Notes: generated by a model from the letters alone, not told the origin. DNA of 16,999 nucleotides from Tardiphaga sp. (GCA_028290325.1 JAQGJY010000012.1:1-16999); one strand, 5' to 3'. Shown: positions 1 through 7,797, numbered from the stretch's first letter. Translations and numbers: made by a program.

Positions 1-513
1 TTCTGGCGCGACGCCGGCTATGATCGCTGGTTCGGCAAGGACGACGCCTTCGACGCGCGAATACACGCGCGCTTCGCCGATCTGCATCATGCGGCGGCGG
101 CCGGCCATCTCGACGATTGGCAATCGACCGATGACGGCGCGCTGGCGCTGGTCATCGTGCTCGATCAATTCCCCCGCAACCTGTTTCGCGGCACGCCACA
201 GGCTTTCGCGACCGACGCCAAAGCGCGCGGCATCGCGACCCGTGCCATCGATCGCGGCGCGGATCATCGGGTCGATCCGCAGCTTCGGCCATTTTTCTAC
301 CTGCCGCTGATGCATGCCGAAGACCTCGACGCGCAGGAGCGCTGCGTCGCGCTCTACCAGGCCTATGGCGACGCCAAACAACTCGCCTTCGCGATCGAGC
401 ATCGCGACATCATCGCGCGTTTCGACCGCTTTCCGCATCGCAACGCCGTGCTCGGCCGCGACACCTCGCCGGATGAGCAGGCCTATCTCGACGGCGGCGG
501 CTTCAAAGGCTGA
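1..513 (+). CDS. DUF924 family protein (5' truncated by window edge)
   Basis: The reading frame is open from base 1 to a TGA at 511-513, leaving 170 residues; the true start lies before the window. The visible protein opens with FWRDAGYDRWFGKDDAFD, continues with a HAAAAGHLDDW segment and LDQFPRNLFRG, and ends with RFDRFPHRNAVLGR and GGGFKG. These are the hallmark blocks of the DUF924 family, all-helical proteins of roughly 180-200 residues, so only the first 10-20 residues are probably missing. The biochemical role of the family is not established; the fold has been compared to TPR-like helical repeats. No signal peptide or membrane segment is visible in what remains. The peroxiredoxin gene follows 77 bp downstream on the same strand, with no clear terminator between them. 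Family assignment is firm; function is unknown. Confidence 0.9.
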   Translation, partial: FWRDAGYDRWFGKDDAFDARIHARFADLHHAAAAGHLDDWQSTDDGALALVIVLDQFPRNLFRGTPQAFATDAKARGIATRAIDRGADHRVDPQLRPFFYLPLMHAEDLDAQERCVALYQAYGDAKQLAFAIEHRDIIARFDRFPHRNAVLGRDTSPDEQAYLDGGGFKG

Positions 514-535
514 TCGCGCCGCTGCTCCTGTCGCA

Positions 536-564
536 TTGTGCCGGTCATACGGCCGGTCTAGAAC
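536..564 (+). promoter_or_regulatory. Weak candidate sigma70-type promoter for the peroxiredoxin gene
   Basis: TTGTGC (536-541) and TAGAAC (559-564) are separated by 17 bp and lie just upstream of the ribosome binding site at 578-582. Each box matches the consensus only partly, and read-through from the DUF924 gene is equally possible. A 6-bp direct repeat, CCGGTC, sits in the spacer. Confidence 0.25.
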
Positions 565-577
565 AGGGCTCCCTTTC

Positions 578-582
578 AGGAG
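578..582 (+). promoter_or_regulatory. Ribosome binding site that decides the peroxiredoxin start
   Basis: AGGAG at 578-582 lies 8 nt before the ATG at 591 but only 2 nt before the upstream in-frame ATG at 585. Normal Shine-Dalgarno spacing therefore favours 591. Confidence 0.7.
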
Positions 583-590
583 AGATGACG

Positions 591-1076
591 ATGGCAATCA
601 AGGTTGGCGACAAACTGCCCGAGGCGAAGTTTCGCGTGATGACCCCGGAGGGTCCGGTGGTGAAATCCACCGACGACGTGTTCAAGGGCAAAAAGGTCGC
701 GCTGTTCGCCGTGCCCGGCGCCTATACCGGCACCTGCCACAAGATGCACATGCCGAGCATCTTCCTCAACGCCTATGCGATCAAGGACAAGGGCGTCGAT
801 ACCATCGCCGTCACCTCGGTCAACGACGCCTTCGTGATGAACGCATGGAAGAAGGACACCGACTTGCGTGACGAGGCGACCTTCCTCGCCGACGGCAACG
901 CGGAATTCGCCAAGGCGATCGGCCTCGACCTCGATGCGTCGGGCAACGGTCTCGGCATCCGCTCGCATCGCTACTCGATGCTGGTCGATGACGGCGTGGT
1001 GAAAACGCTCAACCTCGAGCCGAACCCCGGCAAGGTCGAAGTCTCCGGCGGCGACACGCTGCTCGGGCAGCTCTGA
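591..1076 (+). CDS. Peroxiredoxin, Prx5-like, single-cysteine
   Basis: This is a 161-residue thioredoxin-fold peroxidase that reduces hydrogen peroxide and organic hydroperoxides in the cytoplasm. The active-site block is PGAYTGTC, matching the PxxxTxxC peroxiredoxin signature, with the peroxidatic cysteine at residue 49. The downstream VTSVNDAFVMNAW and GIRSHRYSMLVDDG blocks are typical of the Prx5 branch, the latter carrying the conserved arginine. Cys49 is the only cysteine in the protein, so a 1-Cys mechanism with an external thiol reductant such as glutathione/glutaredoxin or thioredoxin is inferred. Classic Prx5 proteins have PGAFTPTC; here glycine replaces the second proline. The start at 591 is chosen over the ATG at 585 because of ribosome-binding-site spacing. 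The gene converges with rnhA. Confidence 0.93.
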   Translation: MAIKVGDKLPEAKFRVMTPEGPVVKSTDDVFKGKKVALFAVPGAYTGTCHKMHMPSIFLNAYAIKDKGVDTIAVTSVNDAFVMNAWKKDTDLRDEATFLADGNAEFAKAIGLDLDASGNGLGIRSHRYSMLVDDGVVKTLNLEPNPGKVEVSGGDTLLGQL

Positions 1077-1122
1077 GGCAAGGGCACCGTTCGCGCCCGA
1101 CGCCGGGTGATCCAGGCTTGCG

Positions 1123-1149
1123 GAGCGATCGGGTTGATCCCGGTCGCTC
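1123..1149. terminator. Hairpin between convergent peroxiredoxin gene and rnhA
   Basis: An 11-bp stem (GAGCGATCGGG at 1123-1133 with CCCGGTCGCTC at 1139-1149, one G-T pair) closes a TTGAT loop. It lies 47 bp past the peroxiredoxin stop and 45 bp past the rnhA stop. There is no clean T-tract on either side, so it may be a termination or RNA-stabilising hairpin rather than a classic intrinsic terminator. Confidence 0.45.
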
Positions 1150-1164
1150 TGGGTTCCTGCTTCA

Positions 1165-1178
1165 CCCGCATAAGCGGG
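1165..1178. terminator. Small second hairpin after rnhA
   Basis: CCCGC-ATAA-GCGGG forms a short perfect 5-bp stem 16 bp beyond the rnhA stop (reading the minus strand). It has no T-tract. With the hairpin at 1123-1149 it could help separate the two convergent transcripts. Confidence 0.25.
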
Positions 1179-1193
1179 CGATCACGGCGCTGC

Positions 1194-1640
1194 TTATTTG
1201 CTCGCGGCCCGATGCGCGGCGAGCCCATCCCGCGCGAGTTGATCGGCGCGTTCGTTCTCGGCATGGCCGGCATGGCCCTTGATCCAGTGCCAGCGCACGT
1301 CGTGCTGCTTCAGCGCCGCGTCGAGGCGCTGCCACAGATCGACATTCTTGACCGGTTTCTTGTCGGCGGTGCGCCAGCCGTTTTTCTTCCAGCCGTGAAT
1401 CCAGCTGGTGATGCCCTGACGGACATACTGGCTGTCGGTGGTGAGATCGACGCTGCACGGTTTCTTCAGCGCCTCGAGCGCGGAGATCGCCGCCATCAAC
1501 TCCATGCGATTGTTGGTGGTGTGCGCCTCGCCGCCCTGCAACTCTTTTTCGACATCGCCGGATTTGAGGATCGCGCCCCAGCCTCCGGGGCCGGGATTGC
1601 CCGAACAGGCCCCATCGGTCCAGATCGTCACGTTGCTCAT
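1194..1640 (-). CDS. rnhA: Ribonuclease HI
   Basis: This 148-residue enzyme cleaves the RNA strand of RNA:DNA hybrids, removing primers and R-loops. All four catalytic acidic residues of the RNase HI fold are visible: Asp9 in WTDGAC, Glu47 in NRMEL, Asp69 in TTDSQYV and Asp133 in ERADQLA. The active-site histidine is His123 in KGHAGH. The basic handle region (residues about 80-100, IHGWKKNGWR and following) is present, as in the E. coli-type enzyme. Length is close to the 155 residues of E. coli RnhA. It is the last gene of the ispH-thrB-rnhA operon, starting 10 bp after the thrB stop. I see no good Shine-Dalgarno sequence in that gap, so translational coupling to thrB is plausible. Confidence 0.97.
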   Translation of the reverse strand: MSNVTIWTDGACSGNPGPGGWGAILKSGDVEKELQGGEAHTTNNRMELMAAISALEALKKPCSVDLTTDSQYVRQGITSWIHGWKKNGWRTADKKPVKNVDLWQRLDAALKQHDVRWHWIKGHAGHAENERADQLARDGLAAHRAASK

Positions 1641-1650
1641 GGGAGTCGGC

Positions 1651-2631
1651 TCATGCGCGATCGTCCATGGATATCACGCCGTAATCGCGCATCGTCGTCA
1701 CGCTCTGGTGGAAGCGCAGTTTTCGCACGTATTCCAGCGGATCCTTCGGCTTCACCAAGGCGCCGGGCGGCACGTTGAACCAGTCCACCAGCCGCGTCAG
1801 CATGATCCGCAACGCCGCGCCGCGCGCGAGCAACGGCAACGCATCCTGCTCGGCCCGCGACAGGTTGCGCTGGCGTTGATAGGCGTTGAGAAAGGCGCTG
1901 GCCTTGGTGACATTGAACGCATGGTCCGGCTCGAAGCACCAGGCGTTGAGGCAGATCGCGACGTCATAGGCGAAGGTGTCGTTACAGGCGAGCCCGAAAT
2001 CGATCAGGCCGGACAGCCGGTCGCCGAGAAACAGCACGTTGTCGGGAAACGCATCGGCATGAATCACGCCATCGGGCAGATTGCCTGGCCAGGTGGCTTC
2101 GAGATGATCGAGTTCATCGGCGATCAGATCGTGCAACCCATGCTGCAAGCCATCGGCGCGATCGGCGGCTTGATCGAACAGCGGCCTCCAGTTTCCGACC
2201 GTGAGCGGATTGGGACGACGGAGGGCGAAGTCGCGACCGGCCAGATGCATCTTCGCGAGCGCTTCCCCGATGCCGGCGCAATGCACGGCGGTCGGCTTGC
2301 GCGGCCACACACCTTCGAGAAAATCGATGATCGCCGCAGGCCGCCCGGCGAGTGTGCCGAGCGTTTCGCCGGCGCGGGTCAGCACCGGCTGCGGGCAGGC
2401 GATGCCATGCCGCGCGAGATGGCTCATCAAGCCGAGCACGAACGGCAAGTCGTCAAGCGAGGTGCGCTTCTCGTACAGCGTCAGGAAGAAGGAGCCGGCC
2501 GTGGTGTGGAGCAGAAAATTGGAATTCTCGACGCCTTCGGCGATGCCCTTGTAGGACAGCAGGTCGCCGATGTCGTAACGCGCCAGAAACGCCGCGAGCT
2601 CGTCGGCGGCGACATCGGTATAGACGGCCAT
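1651..2631 (-). CDS. thrB: Homoserine kinase (APH/choline-kinase-like form)
   Basis: The product, 326 residues, phosphorylates L-homoserine to O-phosphohomoserine, the step before threonine synthase. It belongs to the aminoglycoside-phosphotransferase-like family rather than the GHMP kinase family used by E. coli. The catalytic loop HADAFPDN (residues 191-198) and the metal-binding LIDFG (209-213) are both present. The N-terminal segment (GIAEGVENSNFLL, then FFLTLYEKR) matches the nucleotide-binding lobe of this family. Annotated proteins of this type are usually about 320 residues. The ATG at 2631 follows the ispH stop by only 5 bp, so the two genes are almost certainly cotranscribed. Spectinomycin-type or other small-molecule kinases share the fold, but the overall wording and the ispH/rnhA context favour ThrB. 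Confidence 0.95.
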   Translation of the reverse strand: MAVYTDVAADELAAFLARYDIGDLLSYKGIAEGVENSNFLLHTTAGSFFLTLYEKRTSLDDLPFVLGLMSHLARHGIACPQPVLTRAGETLGTLAGRPAAIIDFLEGVWPRKPTAVHCAGIGEALAKMHLAGRDFALRRPNPLTVGNWRPLFDQAADRADGLQHGLHDLIADELDHLEATWPGNLPDGVIHADAFPDNVLFLGDRLSGLIDFGLACNDTFAYDVAICLNAWCFEPDHAFNVTKASAFLNAYQRQRNLSRAEQDALPLLARGAALRIMLTRLVDWFNVPPGALVKPKDPLEYVRKLRFHQSVTTMRDYGVISMDDRA

Positions 2632-2636
2632 TTGGC

Positions 2637-3614
2637 TTAGGCTGCGTCGGGGCGCAGCGAACGCGGCAGCGGGAAGAATTCGTTTTCTTCGGCGGCGGAT
2701 ACGGTCTCGACGTCGAGGGTGTAACGCTCGGCGAACGCACCCATGATTTCCTCGACGATCACTTCCGGCGCGGACGCGCCCGCCGTGATGCCAAGGCTCT
2801 TGATGCCGTCGAACATCGACCAGTCGAGATCGGCGGCGCGTTGCGCCAGCACCGAGACCTTGCAGCCTTCGCGCTCGGCGACTTCACGCAATCGCTGCGA
2901 GTTCGACGAGTTCGGCGCGCCGACCACGATCAAGGCATCGACCACCGGCGCGACCTTTTTCACCGCGAGCTGGCGATTGGTGGTCGCGTAGCAAATGTCT
3001 TCCTTGTGCGGGCCGTTGATGTTCGGGAAGCGCCGCTTCAGGATCGCGACGATCTCGGCGGTGTCGTCGATCGACAGCGTCGTCTGGGTGACGAAAGCGA
3101 GGTTGTCGGAATTCTTCGGCGTGAACGATTCCGCGTCGCCCGCGGTCTCGATCAATTCGACGGCACCGGGCGGCAATTGGCCGAGCGTGCCGACGACTTC
3201 CGGATGGTGCGAATGCCCGATCAGCAGGATTTCGCGGCCGCGCTTGAAGTGGATCGCCGCCTCGCGATGCACTTTCGTGACCAGCGGGCAGGTGGCATCG
3301 AGCGAGAAGAAATTGCGCTGCTTGGCATCGGCCGGCACGGATTTCGGCACGCCATGCGCGGAGAACACCACCGGCGCGGAGGTATTGTCGGGAATTTCGG
3401 CCAGTTCCTCGACGAAGATCGCGCCCTTGGTGCGGAGGCTGTCCACGACATATTTGTTGTGCACGATCTCGTGGCGCACATAGACCGGCGCGCCATGGAT
3501 CGCCAGCGCCCGCTCGACGGTGTCGATGGCGCGGACCACGCCGGCGCAAAAGCCGCGCGGCGAGCATAGGACGACCTTCAGAGTCGGCTTAATTTGAGAA
3601 GAAGTGGCCTGCAT
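2637..3614 (-). CDS. ispH: 4-hydroxy-3-methylbut-2-enyl diphosphate reductase
   Basis: IspH catalyses the last step of the MEP (non-mevalonate) pathway, reducing HMBPP to IPP and DMAPP with a [4Fe-4S] cluster. The three cluster cysteines are visible at residues 23 (PRGFCAGV), 109 (DATCPLV) and 208 (EDICYATTNRQ). The catalytic glutamate lies in HPEVVGT (Glu139), and the TQTTLS, NSSNS and GITAGASAP substrate-pocket blocks are intact. I place the start at the ATG at 3614, giving 325 residues. The frame stays open upstream to 3773, but that extension overlaps the promoter region and has no family resemblance. A GGGGACC stretch 5-8 nt before this ATG could be a weak ribosome binding site. First gene of the ispH-thrB-rnhA operon; divergent from trcR. 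Confidence 0.96.
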   Translation of the reverse strand: MQATSSQIKPTLKVVLCSPRGFCAGVVRAIDTVERALAIHGAPVYVRHEIVHNKYVVDSLRTKGAIFVEELAEIPDNTSAPVVFSAHGVPKSVPADAKQRNFFSLDATCPLVTKVHREAAIHFKRGREILLIGHSHHPEVVGTLGQLPPGAVELIETAGDAESFTPKNSDNLAFVTQTTLSIDDTAEIVAILKRRFPNINGPHKEDICYATTNRQLAVKKVAPVVDALIVVGAPNSSNSQRLREVAEREGCKVSVLAQRAADLDWSMFDGIKSLGITAGASAPEVIVEEIMGAFAERYTLDVETVSAAEENEFFPLPRSLRPDAA

Positions 3615-3739
3615 AAGACGGTCCCCGGACCTGTCCGCGCCATCCGGCGGCGGCCGGTGCGTCGAAAATGGCAATATGAACGTGCGATTTCCCAAGGACT
3701 TGGGACGGCTTTGCGGCCCTGTCAAGGCCGAAGCCTCCG

Positions 3740-3757
3740 CGGCCGCGCGCGCGGCCG
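3740..3757. repeat. 18-bp perfect C/G-only palindrome
   Basis: CGGCCGCGCGCGCGGCCG equals its own reverse complement and has a run of alternating CG at its centre. It lies 9 bp upstream of the trcR -35 box. It could be an operator, a cruciform or Z-DNA-prone element, or simply a product of high GC content. Confidence 0.5.
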
Positions 3758-3766
3758 ACCAAACCA

Positions 3767-3796
3767 TTGGCAAATCGACCCATTCCGGCCTATATA
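3767..3796 (+). promoter_or_regulatory. Sigma70-type promoter of trcR
   Basis: TTGGCA (3767-3772) is followed after 17 bp by CTATAT (3790-3795), or after 18 bp by TATATA (3791-3796). The predicted transcript would start near 3803 and carry a leader of about 70 nt before the trcR ATG. This is among the best promoter matches in the window. Confidence 0.6.
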
Positions 3797-3857
3797 GCGC
3801 TCAATTCCCGTCATCGCTGATGACTACCGGCTTCGTCTGTAAGGGCGGGCGAAGCGC

Positions 3858-3864
3858 AAAGGAG
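3858..3864 (+). promoter_or_regulatory. Strong ribosome binding site of trcR
   Basis: AAAGGAG ends 7 nt before the ATG at 3872, an optimal arrangement that fixes the start codon. Confidence 0.8.
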
Positions 3865-3871
3865 ATTTGCC

Positions 3872-4567
3872 ATGAGCAATGCACCGCTGATGCCGAAGGC
3901 GACGGCCGTCTGGCTGGTCGATAACACCGCCTTGTCGTTCGATCAGGTCGCCGATTTCTGCAAGATGCATCCGCTGGAAATCCGCGCGATCGCCGATGGC
4001 GACGCCGCGCAGGGGATCAAGGGCATGGACCCGATCTCGACCGGGCAACTGTCCCGCGACGAGATCGAAAAAGGCGAAAAAGACCCGGAGCACCGGCTCA
4101 AGCTCGGCGAGAGCAAGGTTATCTTGCCGCCCGCGCCGAAAAAGAAGGGCCCGCGCTATACGCCGGTGTCGCGCCGCCATGAACGCCCGAGCGCGATCCT
4201 GTGGCTGGTCCGCAACCATCCGGAGTTGAAGGACAGTCAGGTGATGCGCCTGGTCGGCACCACCAAGACGACGATCGCCAGCGTCCGCGACCGCACCCAC
4301 TGGAATGCCCAGGGCCTGACCCCGATGGACCCGGTAACCCTGGGCCTGTGCTCGCAGATCGAACTCGATTTCGAGGTGCAGCGCGCGGCCAAGGAGAAGC
4401 CGACCGATCAGGCCTACGGCGGCGCGACGTTGCTGCCGGCGTCCGAGACCACCCGCAAGGACGAGGAATTCGAGGGTTCCGAAAAGAACCGCGACGATCT
4501 CAATGTCGATGCGGTGTTCGCCAAGCTCAAGACCATCGGCGGCAAGGGCCGCGACGACGAGGAATAA
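3872..4567 (+). CDS. trcR: DUF1013 cell-cycle transcriptional regulator TrcR
   Basis: The protein has 231 residues and matches the DUF1013/TrcR family, found in alphaproteobacteria and linked there to cell-cycle transcription. The N-terminal half carries the MPKATAVWLVDNTALSFDQVADFC block with HPLEIRAIADG. The middle has RRHERPSAILWLVRNHPEL followed by SQVMRLVGTTKTTIASVRDRTHWN, which reads as a helix-turn-helix (about residues 112-142) with TTKTTIASVR in the recognition position. The C-terminal 50 residues are charged and probably flexible. Promoter, ribosome binding site and terminator are all close by, so this looks like a single-gene transcription unit. It converges with pcaG. The family is recognised with confidence; its target genes cannot be read from the sequence. 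Confidence 0.92.
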   Translation: MSNAPLMPKATAVWLVDNTALSFDQVADFCKMHPLEIRAIADGDAAQGIKGMDPISTGQLSRDEIEKGEKDPEHRLKLGESKVILPPAPKKKGPRYTPVSRRHERPSAILWLVRNHPELKDSQVMRLVGTTKTTIASVRDRTHWNAQGLTPMDPVTLGLCSQIELDFEVQRAAKEKPTDQAYGGATLLPASETTRKDEEFEGSEKNRDDLNVDAVFAKLKTIGGKGRDDEE

Positions 4568-4601
4568 GCTCGCTTGGCTTCAGGCTGGATACTTTAAAAA
4601 A

Positions 4602-4630
4602 CGCGGCGGATGTCCCGCCGCGCTTTTTTT
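4602..4630. terminator. Bidirectional intrinsic terminator between trcR and pcaG
   Basis: CGCGGCGG (4602-4609) pairs perfectly with CCGCCGCG (4615-4622) around an ATGTC loop. Seven T's follow at 4624-4630, giving a classic rho-independent terminator for trcR 35 bp after its stop. Six A's at 4596-4601 supply the T-tract on the opposite strand, so it can also end the pca transcript, whose last stop is at 4659. Confidence 0.93.
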
Positions 4631-4658
4631 GGAATGAGGCAAGTTCGATAACGCCCGG

Positions 4659-5255
4659 TTATACGTCGAAAAACACCGTTTCGTTGTCGCCCTGCAAATG
4701 GATGTCGAAGCGATAGGCGCCGTCGGCATCGCGTCTGGCGATCAACGTCGCGCGGCGATCCGGCGGCACTTGCGCCAGCACGGCATCCGTGTCGTTCGCC
4801 GCCTCGCCGTCGAAATAGATCCGCGTGTAGAGATGCAGCAGCAGACCGCGCGCGAACACCGCCATCAGGATATGCGGGGCCTGAAGCTTGCCGTCCAGCC
4901 CCGGTACGCCGCCGGGCTTGATCGTCTCGAAGCCATAGCCGCCCTGCGCTGACGTGCCGGTGCGACCGAACCCTTTGAACGACGTGTTCGAGCCGCCGCG
5001 CGTGTCCCGCGGATCGTTGAAGCGCCCTTGCGAGTCGGCCTGCCAGATCTCCAGCATCGCGTCGGGGATCGCCGCGCCATCGCCGTCATAGACATTGCCG
5101 ACAACGCGGATGCGCTCGCCGGACGCATCCGGCGTGACGAGATCGTGCGAGAACGCATCCGGCCAGGCGTAGGTCCCGTTCGAAACGAGGCCATAGGCGA
5201 AAAACGGTCCGACCGTCTGCGATGGCGTCAATCCGGTCACGATCTTGCCGCTCAT
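4659..5255 (-). CDS. pcaG: Protocatechuate 3,4-dioxygenase, alpha subunit
   Basis: PcaG, 198 residues, pairs with PcaH to form the iron(III) enzyme that opens protocatechuate between the hydroxyls, yielding 3-carboxy-cis,cis-muconate. The N-terminal TPSQTVGPFFAYGL block and the later LEIWQADSQGRF, FGRTGT and TIKPGGVPG blocks are typical of the alpha chain. At the position where the beta chain has its His-x-His ligands this protein reads APHILMAVFARG, so it lacks the metal site, as expected. The start at 5255 overlaps the pcaH stop as ATGA, which implies translational coupling and matched subunit output. The frame remains open upstream to 5324 but that lies within pcaH. It is the last gene of the transcript, ending before the terminator at 4602-4630. 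Confidence 0.96.
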   Translation of the reverse strand: MSGKIVTGLTPSQTVGPFFAYGLVSNGTYAWPDAFSHDLVTPDASGERIRVVGNVYDGDGAAIPDAMLEIWQADSQGRFNDPRDTRGGSNTSFKGFGRTGTSAQGGYGFETIKPGGVPGLDGKLQAPHILMAVFARGLLLHLYTRIYFDGEAANDTDAVLAQVPPDRRATLIARRDADGAYRFDIHLQGDNETVFFDV

Positions 5256-5959
5256 GCTTGGGTTTCCATCGGGGTCGCGTCGCGGCCGCGCAGTACGATA
5301 TCGAAGCGATAGGCCAGCGCCCATTCGGGCTGCGTCGCCTCCAGATCGAACGACGACACCATCCGAAAGCGAGCCTGCTCGTCCGGCACCGCGTTGAAGA
5401 TCGGATCGAACGCGAACAGCGGATCACCGGGGAAATACATCTGCGTCACGAGGCGCGAGACGAAAGCGTGACCGAACACCGAGAAATGAATATGCGCCGA
5501 CCGCCAGGCGTTGGGGTGATTGCCCCAAGGATAGGCGCCGGGCTTGATGGTGACGAATTTATACCGGCCATCGGCATCGGTCTGGGTGCGGCCCGCGCCG
5601 GTGAAATTTGGGTCGAGCGGCGCGGGATGCTGATCGCGCACGTGGATGTAACGGCCGCAGGCATTGGCCTGCCAGACTTCCAACAACGCATGCGGCACGC
5701 CGCGGCCGTCTTCATCGAGCACGCGGCCGTGCACAATGATGCGTTCGCCGAGCGGCTCGGCTGCGTGCTGCGTGGTGAGATCATTATCGCCGACGCGGAC
5801 CGCCTCGTGGCCATAGACCGGGCCGGTCAGTTCCGACATCGTCTGCCGGATGATGACCAACGGCTTTTGCGGCGCGCGCTTGATCGAGCTTTTGTAATCC
5901 GGCGACAGATATTTCGGATGCGCCGCGTGGTGCGGTTCGATCGGATAGACCAGGGTCAT
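5252..5959 (-). CDS. pcaH: Protocatechuate 3,4-dioxygenase, beta subunit
   Basis: PcaH is the iron-bearing chain of the intradiol ring-cleavage dioxygenase. All four Fe(III) ligands are visible: Tyr104 (GRYIH), Tyr143 (GAYPW), and His156 and His158 (SAHIHFS), with the conserved active-site arginine at 153. The N-terminal extension typical of the beta chain (YPIEPHHAAHPKYLSPDYKSS) is present. I start at the ATG at 5959, giving 235 residues, close to the known beta-chain length. A TTG 30 bp upstream is in frame but lies inside a perfect inverted repeat and adds nothing family-like. The ribosome binding site is weak (GAAAG, 8 nt before the ATG). It overlaps pcaG by 4 bp and follows pcaF after an unusual 172-bp spacer. 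Confidence 0.97.
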   Translation of the reverse strand: MTLVYPIEPHHAAHPKYLSPDYKSSIKRAPQKPLVIIRQTMSELTGPVYGHEAVRVGDNDLTTQHAAEPLGERIIVHGRVLDEDGRGVPHALLEVWQANACGRYIHVRDQHPAPLDPNFTGAGRTQTDADGRYKFVTIKPGAYPWGNHPNAWRSAHIHFSVFGHAFVSRLVTQMYFPGDPLFAFDPIFNAVPDEQARFRMVSSFDLEATQPEWALAYRFDIVLRGRDATPMETQA

Positions 5960-5982
5960 ATCGGCGTCTTTCGTTGCATGGC

Positions 5983-6002
5983 CTCGCAACCGTCGTTGCG
6001 AG
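5983..6002. repeat. Perfect 8-bp inverted repeat just before pcaH
   Basis: CTCGCAAC (5983-5990) and GTTGCGAG (5995-6002) flank a CGTC loop. The hairpin ends 23 bp before the pcaH start codon, where it could act on translation or serve as a protein-binding site. Confidence 0.7.
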
Positions 6003-6007
6003 AGGCG

Positions 6008-6033
6008 GATGGTCTTCGTCGTCGAGAACCATC
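6008..6033. repeat. Imperfect inverted repeat in the pcaF-pcaH spacer
   Basis: GATGGT (6008-6013) pairs with ACCATC (6028-6033), and TCG/CGA continue the stem after a two-base mismatch, around a TCGT loop. It sits between the other two hairpins. Confidence 0.5.
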
Positions 6034-6092
6034 AGCGACAGCGCTTTTCAGTTTATATTTGTCGCCTGCTGGATGGCTTGGCTCGTCAACGA

Positions 6093-6110
6093 CATCGGCA
6101 AAAGCCGATG
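6093..6110. repeat. Perfect 7-bp hairpin 21 bp after pcaF
   Basis: CATCGGC (6093-6099) and GCCGATG (6104-6110) enclose an AAAA loop, which reads TTTT on the coding strand. It follows the pcaF stop but has no T-tract, so it may stabilise the pcaF message or attenuate read-through rather than terminate fully. Confidence 0.6.
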
Positions 6111-6131
6111 GCGCTGCCGGCTCTCAACTCA

Positions 6132-7340
<1,209 letters not shown>

Positions 7341-7347
7341 CGGTCCA

Positions 7348-7353
7348 CTCCCT
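7348..7353 (-). promoter_or_regulatory. Ribosome binding site of pcaF
   Basis: On the minus strand AGGGAG lies 7 nt before the ATG at 7340, supporting this start codon. Confidence 0.7.
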
Positions 7354-7443
7354 GAAAGGCTGCAATCGCGGGCCGAGTTTTAGGCGCCGGAGCCCATGCA
7401 GGTCAATCGAGGGCCTTACATGCGTGGCCCGCGCCGCAGCGCA

Positions 7444-7797
7444 TCAGGCGGCCGCCGTCTTGAAGGTGATGCGGCCGGGTTTCCCGGCTTTCCTGTGCGG
7501 CCGCATCACGATCTCGATGTCCTGCTCAAACACGGTCAGCATCTTTATCAGGCGCTCGGCGGAATAATCGTCGAAATCGCCGCGCAACAACAGCGACAGA
7601 TCGGGCTGATGGATACCCAGCACTGTCGCAGCCGCGACCTGTGTGAGGCCGCGCTCCGCGATCAACCGTTGCAGTTCAGCGACGATGTTCGCTTTCAGCA
7701 ACCGCTGGTCCGCGTCAGGTAATCCGAGATCGGCGAATACATTGCCGCTGCTCTCATTGACCTCGATCTTATGGCTTTCGGCCTTGGCTTTGGTCAT
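7444..7797 (-). CDS. XRE-family antitoxin of a type II toxin-antitoxin pair
   Basis: This 117-residue protein is a helix-turn-helix DNA-binding antitoxin. The N-terminal part reads ESSGNVFADLGLPDAD, a phrase very typical of the XRE antitoxins that follow Gp49-like toxins. The helix-turn-helix spans about residues 38-90, with LTQVAAATVLGI as the first two helices and HQPDLSLLLRGDF as the recognition helix. The C-terminus (IEIVMRPHRKAGKPGRI) is basic, as usual. It would neutralise the upstream toxin by binding it and repress the shared promoter, probably at the inverted repeat 8192-8209. The ATG overlaps the toxin stop as ATGA, so translation is coupled. Toxin-first order is that of higBA-type modules. 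No terminator is evident before pcaF. Confidence 0.9.
   Translation of the reverse strand: MTKAKAESHKIEVNESSGNVFADLGLPDADQRLLKANIVAELQRLIAERGLTQVAAATVLGIHQPDLSLLLRGDFDDYSAERLIKMLTVFEQDIEIVMRPHRKAGKPGRITFKTAAA

Larger units (their letters stand above)
3615..3871. other. Divergent spacer between ispH and trcR
   Basis: These 257 bp contain no gene that I can support. They hold the forward promoter for trcR, an 18-bp alternating C/G palindrome (3740-3757), and on the minus strand a perfect TTGACA at 3725-3720 that could be the -35 box for ispH. I could not find a convincing -10 box at the right distance from it, since the hexamer 17 bp on reads CAAGTC. Confidence 0.6.
5960..6131 (-). promoter_or_regulatory. 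pcaF-pcaH spacer with possible internal promoter
   Basis: This 172-bp gap holds no gene that I recognise, although genes of one pathway usually sit tightly together. It contains an A/T-rich patch with TATAAA on the minus strand (6057-6052), a possible -10 box for pcaHG, but the hexamer 17 bp upstream (CAAGCC) is a poor -35. Three hairpins flank it (5983-6002, 6008-6033, 6093-6110). Either a separate pcaHG promoter or an mRNA processing element is possible. Confidence 0.35.

Noticed and set aside
2352..3569. Long plus-strand open frame (405 codons) opposite ispH and thrB
   Set aside because: It is rich in Arg, His, Asp and Gly with no recognisable motif and lies antisense to two firmly identified genes. 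High GC content produces such shadow frames.
3615..3773. 53-codon N-terminal extension of ispH
   Set aside because: It runs through the promoter spacer and has no family similarity; the protein begins near KVVLCSPRGFCAG.
7408..7434. GGGCC...GGCCC inverted repeat between pcaF and the antitoxin gene
   Set aside because: The arms are only 5 bp, GC-only and 10 bp apart, which is expected by chance at this base composition.
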